This document shows positions 42,053 to 50,113 of a DNA stretch of 57,400 nt, piece by piece. The stretch is from Pseudomonas sp. M47T1 (GTDB taxonomy: Bacteria > Pseudomonadota > Gammaproteobacteria > Pseudomonadales > Pseudomonadaceae). Location: the NCBI RefSeq assembly GCF_000263855.1, contig NZ_AJWX01000037.1, positions 1 to 57,400 of the forward strand. Reading direction: 5' to 3'. A program made the translations under genes and the position numbers. Position 1 is the first letter of the stretch. The number at the start of each line of letters is the position of its first letter. The notes beneath the pieces were generated by a model, which worked only from the letters and a program-made list of their open reading frames with translations, made no database searches and was not told where the DNA came from.

Positions 42053-42376
42053 TTGATTGCGTCCTGCGTTACGCGCCGCCAGTTCCCTTGGCAGGCGTCG
42101 CCGTTGGGCGCCCCCGACACCTGGCCGCAGGCGTTGCGCTGGGCCATCAGTGCCAGCCTCAACTCCAGCCTGCCTGGCGGCCTCAATGGTCGCCAGGTGG
42201 CGGACGCGGCGCGTCAACGCTTTGCTGATGTAAAGGTGCTGTTCATCACCGGCTATGCGCAAAGCACGGTGCTGGGCGAAGACTTCACCACCGGCCTGAC
42301 CGGGGTGGTGACCAAGCCTTTCACGTTGTCGGGGCTCGAGCACAAGGTGGCGGAAATGCTCGGTAGGCGGGCGTAA
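42053..42376 (+). pseudogene. Remnant of a hybrid histidine kinase with internal deletion (N-terminus joined to receiver domain)
   Basis: One open frame to TAA at 42374 reads FPWQASPLGAPDTWPQALRW then AISASLNSS, the very start of hybrid sensor kinases that begin with a PAS/GAF module, joined directly to LPGGLNGRQVADAARQRF, VKVLFITGYAQSTVLGE and GVVTKPFTLSGLEHKV, the C-terminal half of a response-regulator receiver domain (conserved Lys in TKPF, but the phospho-acceptor Asp lost). The sensor, kinase and ATPase parts, some 500-800 residues, are missing. No start codon with a ribosome binding site precedes it, and the repeat end signature GCAACTGTCTTGCCC lies immediately upstream (42036-42050). 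The flanks 41974-42052 and 42377-42587 hold nothing else. Confidence 0.7.
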
Positions 42377-42587
42377 GCAGGGCTGCCATTCATCGGGCAG
42401 GCACGCTTGCAGACGGTGCGCCCATGGCGTAGAGGTGCTACAAGATAACGAGATGGCCGATGAGTGGTGTCGCCGAGTGCGCGGAAGCCAAAGACCTTTT
42501 TCCCGCCCGACGGCGCGTCGGCCAATGATGTTCTTTTGCTATCATTCGACCGTCCCCGCTTGATTGCCCTGTGCCTGGGAGTTTTCG

Positions 42588-44066
42588 ATGTCCGGTTCAT
42601 CTCGATCTGAGCAGGAACGTCTGGTGGCCGTGCAGGGGCTGGCGTGGTTGGAAGCGGCCAACAGGGAAAATTTCGAGCGTATCTGCCGTTTGGCGGCCAC
42701 CCTCTTCCAAGTGCCCACAGTGCTTATCACAGTGGTGGAAACGCATCGGCAGTGGTTCTTGGGGCAGGTGGGTTTCGACGCGCCCGAGGCACCCATCGAA
42801 ACATCGTTTGGAGCGCATGCCCTGGCCCAGCGTGAGGTGATGCAGGTGCATGACGCGCGCCTGGACCCGCGTTTTTCCAGCCACCCCCTGGTAGTGGCCC
42901 CGGAAGGTGTGCGTTTTTATGCAGGCGCACCGCTTTACGACCGCTACGGCCACGGGCTGGGGAGTTTGTGCCTGATCGACAAGCGCCCACGCCGGCTGGA
43001 ACCCGAGCAAATAGTGGCGTTGCAGGACTTTGCCGAAATGGTCATGGTGCAGGTAGACCAGTGCCAATTGCTCAAATATCGCGACCCGCTCCGTCATTTG
43101 ACCAACCTGCAGCAGTCGCGGGTCGATACTTCATCCCCACCCAATGGCAGCTTGTTGGCAATGATTGGCGCCGAGGCGGCTGAGCAACTTGCTCGTCTGT
43201 GCGTGGCCGCCTGTGCCGACAACGCTCAGGACACGGTAAAACGACGCGCGCAGCGCCTGCTCGACGATTTTCCGCACGCGCTGGCCAACGGCGAGGTTCA
43301 TTTGGAGTACCAGCCGCGCTTCAATTTGCTCAACGGTCACATGGTGAGCGCCGAGGCCTTGATCGGCTGGCGCCATCCTACTCTGGGGAAACTGTCGCCG
43401 TCTGAATTCATTCCGCTGATCGAGGGCAGTGGCAACATCAGTATGGTCACCCGCTGGTTGATTGATCGCGCGCTGGGTGACTTGGCCAGTTGTGTCGACC
43501 GCGACGTACGCCTGGCATTGAACCTGTCGCCGCTGGATTTTCAGAACCTGGATATCGCCCAGGCACTGCAGGATGCCTGCAAGCGCCATGACATCGAGTT
43601 CATGCGCCTGGAGGTGGAGATTACCGAAGGGGCATGGGTGAAGGCGGATCCGCAGATTATTCGTCAACTGACAACGGTGCGGGCTTTGGGGGTGGACGTG
43701 GCGATCGATGACTTCGGTACCGGTTACAGCAATTTTGCCTATTTACATGAAATCCCAGCCAATGTGTTGAAACTGGATCAATCGCTGGTTACCGACCTCG
43801 AGCATTCGCCGCGCAAGCGCATTATTGCCCAAACGGTTTTCGAACTGGCGCGCAAGCTGGGGTATCGAACGGTGGCAGAAGGAATAGAAACGTTTCGCTG
43901 TCTTCGCCTGGTGCGTGAGTACGGGTGCGATGAGGGGCAGGGTTATTTCATGAGCAGACCGCTTGCGCTTGAGCGCTTCAAGCGTCATTGCGGGGAGGTG
44001 CCCCTTGCTTTTCACCCAAGCGATGTTCCACCACAGGGCGCTTTTGGTCAGCTGTCTTCAAATTGA
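42588..44066 (+). CDS. GAF-EAL c-di-GMP phosphodiesterase-like protein
   Basis: A 492-residue cytoplasmic protein. The N-terminal GAF domain (residues ~20-160: FERICRLAATLFQVPTVLIT, FYAGAPLYDRYGHGLGSLCL) is joined by a ~60-residue linker, without a GGDEF domain, to an EAL domain. EAL motifs: EALIGWRHP, LNLSP, EVEITEG, AIDDFGTGYSN, LKLDQSLV, AEGIET and QGYFMSRPL. The catalytic metal-binding residues look intact, but the Arg of ExLxR is replaced by Gly (EALIG). It probably breaks down or senses c-di-GMP in response to a GAF ligand. ATG at 42588 follows GGGAGTTTTCG. Confidence 0.9.
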   Translation: MSGSSRSEQERLVAVQGLAWLEAANRENFERICRLAATLFQVPTVLITVVETHRQWFLGQVGFDAPEAPIETSFGAHALAQREVMQVHDARLDPRFSSHPLVVAPEGVRFYAGAPLYDRYGHGLGSLCLIDKRPRRLEPEQIVALQDFAEMVMVQVDQCQLLKYRDPLRHLTNLQQSRVDTSSPPNGSLLAMIGAEAAEQLARLCVAACADNAQDTVKRRAQRLLDDFPHALANGEVHLEYQPRFNLLNGHMVSAEALIGWRHPTLGKLSPSEFIPLIEGSGNISMVTRWLIDRALGDLASCVDRDVRLALNLSPLDFQNLDIAQALQDACKRHDIEFMRLEVEITEGAWVKADPQIIRQLTTVRALGVDVAIDDFGTGYSNFAYLHEIPANVLKLDQSLVTDLEHSPRKRIIAQTVFELARKLGYRTVAEGIETFRCLRLVREYGCDEGQGYFMSRPLALERFKRHCGEVPLAFHPSDVPPQGAFGQLSSN

Positions 44067-44148
44067 CATCTGCCGATCAATCCACTGTCACAATAATCCA
44101 CTATTAGGTTGGTAAGGTGGGGTACTTTTTTTTCATGGAACCGGTTTC

Positions 44149-44922
44149 ATGCGCCGCGCAGTATTCAATCAGAAAGGGGGCGTGGGCAAATCCAGTATCG
44201 CCTGCAACCTCGCCGCCGTCAGCGCCGAGCAGGGTTACAGGACGTTGCTGGTAGACCTTGACGCCCAGGCCAATTCCACCCATTACCTCACCGGGCGCAG
44301 TGGCAATGACGTGCCGCCCGGCATCGCCGATTTCTTCAAGCAGACCTTGTCGTCAGGCCCCGCCGCAAAGAAAGGCCGCGTGCACATCAGTGAAACGCCT
44401 TACGACAACCTGCATCTGGTGACCGCCAGCGCCGAATTGACCGACCTGCAGCCCAAGCTTGAGGCCAAGTTCAAAATCAACAAACTGCGCCGCCTGCTGG
44501 TGGAGCTTGCCGAAGATTACGAGCGGATCTACATCGATACGCCGCCGGCGTTGAATTTCTATTCGGTCAGCGCGCTGATCGCGGCCGACCGTGTGTTGAT
44601 CCCCTTCGACTGCGACAGTTTCTCGCGCCAGGCGCTGTATAACGTCATTGCCCAGGTGGCTGAACTGCGTGCCGACCACAACGAAGACCTGGTCATCGAA
44701 GGCATCGTGGTCAACCAGTTTGTCAGTCGCGCCACCTTGCACCAGCAAATGGTCGACGAGTTGAAAGGTGAGGGCTTGCCGGTGCTGCCGGTGTACCTCA
44801 ACAGCTCGGTGAAGATGCGCGAGTCGCACCAGGCGTCGGTGCCGCTGATTCACTTGCAGCCCGCGCACAAGCTGACGTTGCAGTTCGTGGACTTGCTGAC
44901 GACCTTGGAGCGGGCCAGCTGA
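44149..44922 (+). CDS. ParA-family ATPase, orphan
   Basis: A 257-residue deviant-Walker P-loop ATPase. MRRAVFNQKGGVGKSSIACN carries the ParA Walker A (KGGVGKSS), VDLDAQANSTHYL the A' motif, and YIDTPPALNFYSVSAL the Walker B. There is no ParB partner next to it and no N-terminal DNA-binding extension, so it is not the chromosome-segregation ParA. Such orphans place cellular cargo such as chemotaxis clusters, flagella or adhesion machinery. The start at ATG 44149 has only a weak ribosome binding site. It ends 6 bases from the converging solute-binding gene. Confidence 0.85.
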   Translation: MRRAVFNQKGGVGKSSIACNLAAVSAEQGYRTLLVDLDAQANSTHYLTGRSGNDVPPGIADFFKQTLSSGPAAKKGRVHISETPYDNLHLVTASAELTDLQPKLEAKFKINKLRRLLVELAEDYERIYIDTPPALNFYSVSALIAADRVLIPFDCDSFSRQALYNVIAQVAELRADHNEDLVIEGIVVNQFVSRATLHQQMVDELKGEGLPVLPVYLNSSVKMRESHQASVPLIHLQPAHKLTLQFVDLLTTLERAS

Positions 44923-44928
44923 ATCGCG

Positions 44929-45720
44929 TCACCGCGCCCCCGGTTCATGCAGCCTGTCGAGGTAATGGTCGCGCAGCCGCTGCAGGCTGCCGTCGTCGCG
45001 CATGGCCTCCACCGCCTCGCGCATGCGCTGGACGATGGCGCGATCGCAGCGTTTCGAGCAGGCCAGGTAAAGGTCCGTGGTCATTAGCGCCGGGCTCGTC
45101 TGCAAAGCGCGGTCCGATACCTGGGGCCAGATATACCGGGTTTCCGGAATGCCATTGAACCAGGCATCCACCCGGCCTCGCAGCAACAGCATCGCCGGGT
45201 TCTCGCCGATTTTCACCGGGTAGATCTGCTGGTCGCTGAAGCCTTCATCGCGCAGTTTCTGTTCCTGGGCGCTGCCCATGCCCACGGCTACCCGGGCATA
45301 GGTGGCGCGGGCCTGCTCGAAGGAATCGACGCGCTTGTCGAGGCTGAAAAACGCCCGGTCCATGCTCATGATGGGGGCGATCCAGGTGTAGGCGTCTTCC
45401 CGTTCCGGGGTGCGCGACAGCGGAATGATCAACTGATCGGTGCCCACCTGTACCGTTCGTTGCGCCCGTGACCAAGGCAGGGAAACCACGTGCAGGTCGA
45501 AGCCTGCGCGGGTAGCGGCTTGCAGGGTGACGTCGCCGAGAATGCCGAACGTGCCGTCTTGCCCGGGCAGGCTCAGGGGTGGTGCGTCCGGCAGGTACAA
45601 GTCGACTGTGCGCGATGCGGCCACGCAGGGTTGGCCAAGCGCGGCGAGCAGCAAGGCTGCGCCCAACAGTTTCAGCAGGGGCGCACCTTCCCGGCGCGCC
45701 GATCCGCGTGTGTGGCTCAT
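44929..45720 (-). CDS. Periplasmic amino-acid-type solute-binding protein, orphan
   Basis: A 263-residue extracellular solute-binding protein (family 3). A signal peptide (LLKLLGAALLLAALGQPCVAA) precedes LYLPDAPPLSLPGQDGTFGI, the binding-domain start; SLPWSRAQRTVQVGTDQLII, GENPAMLLLRGRVDAWFNG and DLYLACSKRCDRAIVQRMRE follow. No permease or ATPase adjoins it, so it may feed a distant transporter or sense ligands. The ribosome binding site is weak. It converges on parA with only 6 bases between stops. Confidence 0.82.
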   Translation of the reverse strand: MSHTRGSARREGAPLLKLLGAALLLAALGQPCVAASRTVDLYLPDAPPLSLPGQDGTFGILGDVTLQAATRAGFDLHVVSLPWSRAQRTVQVGTDQLIIPLSRTPEREDAYTWIAPIMSMDRAFFSLDKRVDSFEQARATYARVAVGMGSAQEQKLRDEGFSDQQIYPVKIGENPAMLLLRGRVDAWFNGIPETRYIWPQVSDRALQTSPALMTTDLYLACSKRCDRAIVQRMREAVEAMRDDGSLQRLRDHYLDRLHEPGAR

Positions 45721-45835
45721 GGCAGTGGCCCAATCAAATCAAACAAATACAGCGGCATTTATGCTCTTGATTGAAGGGCAGCATAGGTGCAAATACTCCG
45801 TAGTGCACCCATGCCCCTGCCATTTGTACGTGGCA

Positions 45836-47338
45836 TCAGTTGATGCGCGGGTGCTGTTGCACCAGATGTTCACGGCGGGCTTGCAGCTCGGCGATCTGTG
45901 CGTCGATGTCTTCGATCTTCTGTTCGATATTGTCGTGGTGTTCCTGCAACAACTCGCGAGCCTCGGCAAGGTCAGACGCCGCGGGTGCGGCGCCGCGCAG
46001 CGGCTTGTTCGCGGTTTCCTTCATGGTCAGGCCGGTGGCCAGGCCAATCACCGCCATCACCATCAGGTAATAGGCCGGCATGTACAGGTTGCCGGTGGTT
46101 TCCACCAGCCAGGCTGCGGCAGTGGGGGTTAACCCGGCAATCAGCACGGAAATGTTGAAGGCGCTGGCCAGGGCGCTATAGCGGATGTGAGTGGGGAACA
46201 TCGCCGGCAGCGTCGAGGCCATCACGCCGATGAAGAAGTTCAGCAGCACCGCCAGTATCAACAGCCCGGCGAAGATCAGCCCCAGGGAACCGCTGATGAT
46301 CAGCATGAACGCCGGGATGGCCAGGAAGAACAGGCCAATGCTGCCGCAGATGATAAACGGACGGCGCCCGACCTTGTCGCTGACAAAACCGAAGAATGGC
46401 TGCACGAACAGCATGCCCACCATGATGGCGATGATGATCAGCACGCCACGGTTTTCGCTGTAGTGCAGGTTGTGCGACAGGTAGCTGGGCATATAGGTGA
46501 GCAGCATGTAATAGGTGACGTTGGTCGCCACCACCACGCCCACGCAGGTGATCAGGCTACGCCAGTGCTGGGTGGCCACTTCCTTGAACGACACCTTGGG
46601 GCCGGCTGCCAGGCCTTCGCGGTCGCCTTGTTCAAGCGTGTCCACGTGCTGCTGGAACGCCGGGGTTTCTTCCAGCGCGTTGCGCAGGTACAGCCCGAGC
46701 AAGCCCAGGGGCAGGGCCAGGAAGAACGGCAGGCGCCAGCCCCACGACTGGAAAGCGTCCTCGCCCACGGAGCTGGAGATCAGCACCACCACGCCGGCGC
46801 CCAGCACGAAGCCTGCGATCGAGCCGAAGTCCAGCCAACTGCCCAGGAAGCCGCGCTTGCGGTCCGGAGCGTATTCGGCCACGAAGATCGAGGCGCCGGT
46901 GTACTCGCCACCCACCGAAAATCCCTGAGCCATCTTGGCCAGCAACAGCAGCACCGGGGCCCAGATGCCGATGGTGGCGTAGGAGGGAATCAGGCCGATG
47001 GCAAAGGTGCTCAAAGACATGATCACGATGGTCGCCGCCAGTACTTTCTGCCGCCCGTAGCGGTCACCCAGCGCGCCGAAAAACAGACCGCCCAAGGGCC
47101 GGATCAGGAACGGCACCGAGAACGTTGCCAATGCCGCGATCATCTGCACGCTGGGGTTGGCGCCGGGGAAAAACACCTTGCCCAGCACGTAGGCGACGAA
47201 GCCATATACGCCAAAGTCGAACCATTCCAACGCATTGCCCAGCGCGGCGGCGGTGATTGCCTTGCGCATCTTGGCGTCGTCAACGATGGTAATATCCTTC
47301 AACCCAATGGGTTTGACGCGTTTCTTAAGTAATTTCAT
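45836..47338 (-). CDS. proP: ProP osmolyte:proton symporter
   Basis: A 500-residue major facilitator protein matching E. coli ProP closely along its length: VKPIGLKDITIVDDAKMRKA, NALEWFDFGVYGFVAYVLGK, KMAQGFSVGGEYTGASIFVA and GVMASTLPAMFPTHIRYSAL. It imports proline, glycine betaine and related osmolytes with protons when osmolality rises. The C-terminal ELLQEHHDNIEQKIEDIDAQ and following heptads form the antiparallel coiled coil that tunes the osmotic threshold. ATG 47338 (MKLLKKRVKP) fits the E. coli start; ATG 47371 is possible but has no better ribosome binding site. Confidence 0.95.
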   Translation of the reverse strand: MKLLKKRVKPIGLKDITIVDDAKMRKAITAAALGNALEWFDFGVYGFVAYVLGKVFFPGANPSVQMIAALATFSVPFLIRPLGGLFFGALGDRYGRQKVLAATIVIMSLSTFAIGLIPSYATIGIWAPVLLLLAKMAQGFSVGGEYTGASIFVAEYAPDRKRGFLGSWLDFGSIAGFVLGAGVVVLISSSVGEDAFQSWGWRLPFFLALPLGLLGLYLRNALEETPAFQQHVDTLEQGDREGLAAGPKVSFKEVATQHWRSLITCVGVVVATNVTYYMLLTYMPSYLSHNLHYSENRGVLIIIAIMVGMLFVQPFFGFVSDKVGRRPFIICGSIGLFFLAIPAFMLIISGSLGLIFAGLLILAVLLNFFIGVMASTLPAMFPTHIRYSALASAFNISVLIAGLTPTAAAWLVETTGNLYMPAYYLMVMAVIGLATGLTMKETANKPLRGAAPAASDLAEARELLQEHHDNIEQKIEDIDAQIAELQARREHLVQQHPRIN

Positions 47339-47819
47339 GCACGTTACTCTGTACCTGATTTTCTCATTCATTTACCGCGCCAATGTTTTGCGAGGTGCGG
47401 GCTATATGGCATCAGATACAACGGCTTGCTAAATAATTCACTGCTCACGGTTTTTTCGTCTGAAACCCACAAGGCCCCGCAGGATCACCCCCTTCATTGT
47501 TGGTGAACTGACCGCCCTTCGTTCAGGTCCGGGCTACCGATGACCCTTCGGCTGAGCGCCGGTACGTTCTGTGGCTATAGGCTCTGTGCGAAATGCATTC
47601 CAGCTGGGCCATGCTGCGTTGAAAACAGGCTCGCAATGCTCATTTACAACCCGTAACGTCGAGCGCGACTCCGGCCGTTCCTCGCCTGTTTACGCCTTGC
47701 CTTCCGGCTGGTGGGTGCAGGGGGCAGCGGGGGGGGCGGATTCGTCACTTGTAGAGTGAAGATCCATAGTTGTACGATGACCTATATCAACCCTGCACAA
47801 TAACAATCCAGGAGCCACC
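47339..47819. other. Intergenic region upstream of proP with an IS-end-like palindrome
   Basis: The first ~100 bases next to proP are AT-rich and probably hold its promoter. Around 47570-47700 the sequence contains GGCTCTGTGCGAAATGCATT and an interrupted inverted repeat GCGTTGAAAACAGG (about 47617) / CCTGTTTACGCC (about 47685). This looks like the non-coding end of a lost insertion sequence, but no transposase fragment is present. No gene is supported. Confidence 0.4.
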
Positions 47820-48779
47820 ATGACCCAGCCAGCGACCCATTCGGTCCCGGTCCTTATCGCAGGCCCTTTGCTGCCCAGCCTGCAAACCGCCGTGGAAAGC
47901 CACTTTGCGGCCACTCATTATTGGGAACTGGCCGACAAGCAGGCGTGGCTGCACGCCAATGGCGCCGGGGTAAAGGCGCTGGTGACCAGTGGCGTGTATG
48001 GCGCCACGGCCGAGTTGCTGGCGCAGTTGCCCAACCTGGAAGCCATCTTCAGCTTCGGCGTGGGCTATGACGCCATCGCCGTGGACGTCGCCCGCGACCG
48101 CGGCATCGCGGTCAGCAACACGCCGCAGGTGCTGGACGATTGCGTGGCCGACACGGCCATGGCACTGGTGCTCGATACCCTGCGCCGCTTTACCGAGGCC
48201 GATCGCTATGTGCGCGCGGGCAAGTGGCACCAGGCGCGGTTTCCGGTGGCCGTGAAAGTGGGCGGGAAGAAACTGGGCATTGTCGGCCTGGGCAATATCG
48301 GCCAGGCCATCGCCCGGCGTGCGGCGGCGTTCGACATGGACATCCTGTACCACAACCGCACGCCCAAGGACGGCGTGGACTACACCTATTTCGCCGAGCT
48401 GGATGCCCTGATCAGTGCCTGCGACGTACTGGTGCTGGCGGTGCCCGGTGGCAAGAATACCGACCGCCTGATCGATGCCCGGCGCCTGGCGCTGTTGGGC
48501 AGCAAAGGCTTCTTGATCAACATCGCACGGGGCTCGGTGGTGGACCAGGACGCGCTGATCCATGCCTTGCAGCAGGGCATCATCGCCGGTGCCGGGCTGG
48601 ATGTGTTTGAAGCCGAGCCCCAGGTGCCCGACAGCCTGGTGGCCATGGACAACGTGGTGCTGCTGCCCCACGTGGGCAGCGGCACCGCCGAGACGCGCCA
48701 GGCCATGGGCGACCTGGTGTGGCAGAACATCGAAGGCTGGTTTCACAACGGCAAGCAGTTGGTGACCCCGGTGGCCTGA
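47820..48779 (+). CDS. D-2-hydroxyacid dehydrogenase (glyoxylate/hydroxypyruvate reductase-like)
   Basis: A 319-residue D-isomer 2-hydroxyacid dehydrogenase. FSFGVGYDAIAVDVARDRGI begins the conserved core; LGIVGLGNIGQAIARR is the Rossmann motif followed by YHNRTPKD, favouring NADPH; Arg in INIARGSVVDQ, Glu in DVFEAEPQVP and His in LLPHVGS are the catalytic residues. A glyoxylate/hydroxypyruvate reductase role is likely. The start follows AGGAGCCACC. It differs clearly from the enzyme at 24477 and is not a recent duplicate. Confidence 0.92.
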   Translation: MTQPATHSVPVLIAGPLLPSLQTAVESHFAATHYWELADKQAWLHANGAGVKALVTSGVYGATAELLAQLPNLEAIFSFGVGYDAIAVDVARDRGIAVSNTPQVLDDCVADTAMALVLDTLRRFTEADRYVRAGKWHQARFPVAVKVGGKKLGIVGLGNIGQAIARRAAAFDMDILYHNRTPKDGVDYTYFAELDALISACDVLVLAVPGGKNTDRLIDARRLALLGSKGFLINIARGSVVDQDALIHALQQGIIAGAGLDVFEAEPQVPDSLVAMDNVVLLPHVGSGTAETRQAMGDLVWQNIEGWFHNGKQLVTPVA

Positions 48780-48812
48780 CGCGTTCTCTGCGCGCAACAA
48801 CTGCCTTTCGGT

Positions 48813-48900
48813 GTGGGAGTGGGCTCTGCCCACGAAAAGAACACGGCGGTTCGTGAAAAAAATCCGCAGTGAAGGCTTCGTGGGCAGAGCCCACTCCCAC
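48813..48900. repeat. REP-type inverted pair with perfect 24-base arms
   Basis: The arm beginning GTGGGAGTGGGCTCTGCCCA at 48813 is repeated exactly inverted, ending at 48900. The sequence differs from the REP pair at 21513 in the core (AGTGGGCTCTGCCCAC against AGCGGGTTCTACCCGC). It lies between convergent genes and may also end transcription. Confidence 0.8.
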
Positions 48901-48928
48901 CTAAGCATACAGCGCGGCGACAAGTGGC

Positions 48929-50011
48929 TCAGCGTGTCAGCAACCCATCCACCGTCTGCCGGCACACTTCACGGGCCTGCTCCAGCACCTGCCGCTTCCA
49001 CTCATCGCTCTCCACATAAAACGCCTCGCGGATCTGTTGCTTGATTTGCTGGCGTTGCGGGCTGCCCGTGCGTGGGTGGCGTTGCAGCCATTGTTCGGCG
49101 CGCAGTGCATTCAGGACTTTGGGCCCTGGTTGGGTGCCGTATTCCAGGGTTAGGCCGTTGTACTGGGCTTGCGGGCATTCTTGCATCACCGCAAGGTCCA
49201 GGGTGCCGCTCAGGTTCGCCGAGGTCGAACTGCCGTCAAAGCTGTTGGTCACCTGCGGGCCCCACCAGGCCTTGGCGCGGGCGATGTCTTCGGCGCTGGC
49301 CGGGCCCTTGTAGATTCGCTCGCCCACACCCTGCGGCCCAAGGCCGGTGTGCACGTCGACCCAGCCGATTCGCTGGCACTGCTGGGCGTGTTCGCGCAGT
49401 ACTTCGCGAATCTGAGTATTGCTCCAGGTGGGGGCCGTGCCGCTGAAAAACAGCCCGTCGGGATGGCTCTGCTGGCCGCTGGAGACCGCCGCCTGCAATG
49501 CCTTGCGGCCCTTGCGCGCGACGTGCAGGAGCAGTTTCAGTTCATTGAGGCGCGACGGTGGCCACTGTTCCGGCAATAGCTGATCGGCGATGGCGTCGTA
49601 ACCGGGGCTGGGCGTGTGCGGCTGGGAAAAGTCGAGGAAGTTGCGGTTCAGGTCGACGTTTTCGTGGGTCACCCGCCGCAGCCAGGAAAACCCGTAGGGG
49701 TTGAGGGCGTGCAAGTACAGCACAGCCAGGTCGGGGTGGTCGATGGAGGCTGCCCAGTCGTCATCGTTGAGCAGGTCGACCTGCACCGCCGAGCCGCAGA
49801 AGCCCTCCACCCCATGGCAGCCGCTGCTGACTACCATCAGGTTGCGAGCGGTGGGCGAGCCGACGTAGGCCACGTCCAGCGCCAGGGTTTCGTTGTCGCT
49901 GCCGGCCAGGGGGTGCACCCGCGAGGCCACAGGCAGCCCGCGGCGGGCACAGGCCAGCAGGAACTGTTGGCGCGCCTGGGCGTAGCTTGAAGAAAATACG
50001 GAAAGGTTCAT
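48929..50011 (-). CDS. DUF2817 zinc carboxypeptidase-like protein (M14 fold)
   Basis: A 360-residue DUF2817 protein, a relative of M14 metallocarboxypeptidases. The metal-binding signature H-x-x-E lies in SSGCHGVEGFCGSAVQ; NVDLNRNFLDF is the substrate-binding N-R pair; WVDVHTGLGPQG supplies the third zinc ligand; and LTLEYGTQPG carries the catalytic Glu. It probably removes or hydrolyses an amino acid or amide from a small substrate. ATG 50011 has AGGA upstream. It is the last gene of a LysR-MFS-DUF2817 set on the same strand. Confidence 0.85.
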   Translation of the reverse strand: MNLSVFSSSYAQARQQFLLACARRGLPVASRVHPLAGSDNETLALDVAYVGSPTARNLMVVSSGCHGVEGFCGSAVQVDLLNDDDWAASIDHPDLAVLYLHALNPYGFSWLRRVTHENVDLNRNFLDFSQPHTPSPGYDAIADQLLPEQWPPSRLNELKLLLHVARKGRKALQAAVSSGQQSHPDGLFFSGTAPTWSNTQIREVLREHAQQCQRIGWVDVHTGLGPQGVGERIYKGPASAEDIARAKAWWGPQVTNSFDGSSTSANLSGTLDLAVMQECPQAQYNGLTLEYGTQPGPKVLNALRAEQWLQRHPRTGSPQRQQIKQQIREAFYVESDEWKRQVLEQAREVCRQTVDGLLTR

Positions 50012-50113
50012 GCGAGGTCCTGGTGGGTCAAGGGGCGGGAACGGCGCGCACAGGCAGGCGCCGCGCAGGACGGGCCCGCGCGCCGTGAAAGGTAGTGCCG
50101 AAAACAGGGAGGG

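Noticed and set aside
44149..44922. Chromosome-partition parA
   Set aside because: There is no parB or parS-like site beside it and no N-terminal helix-turn-helix region.
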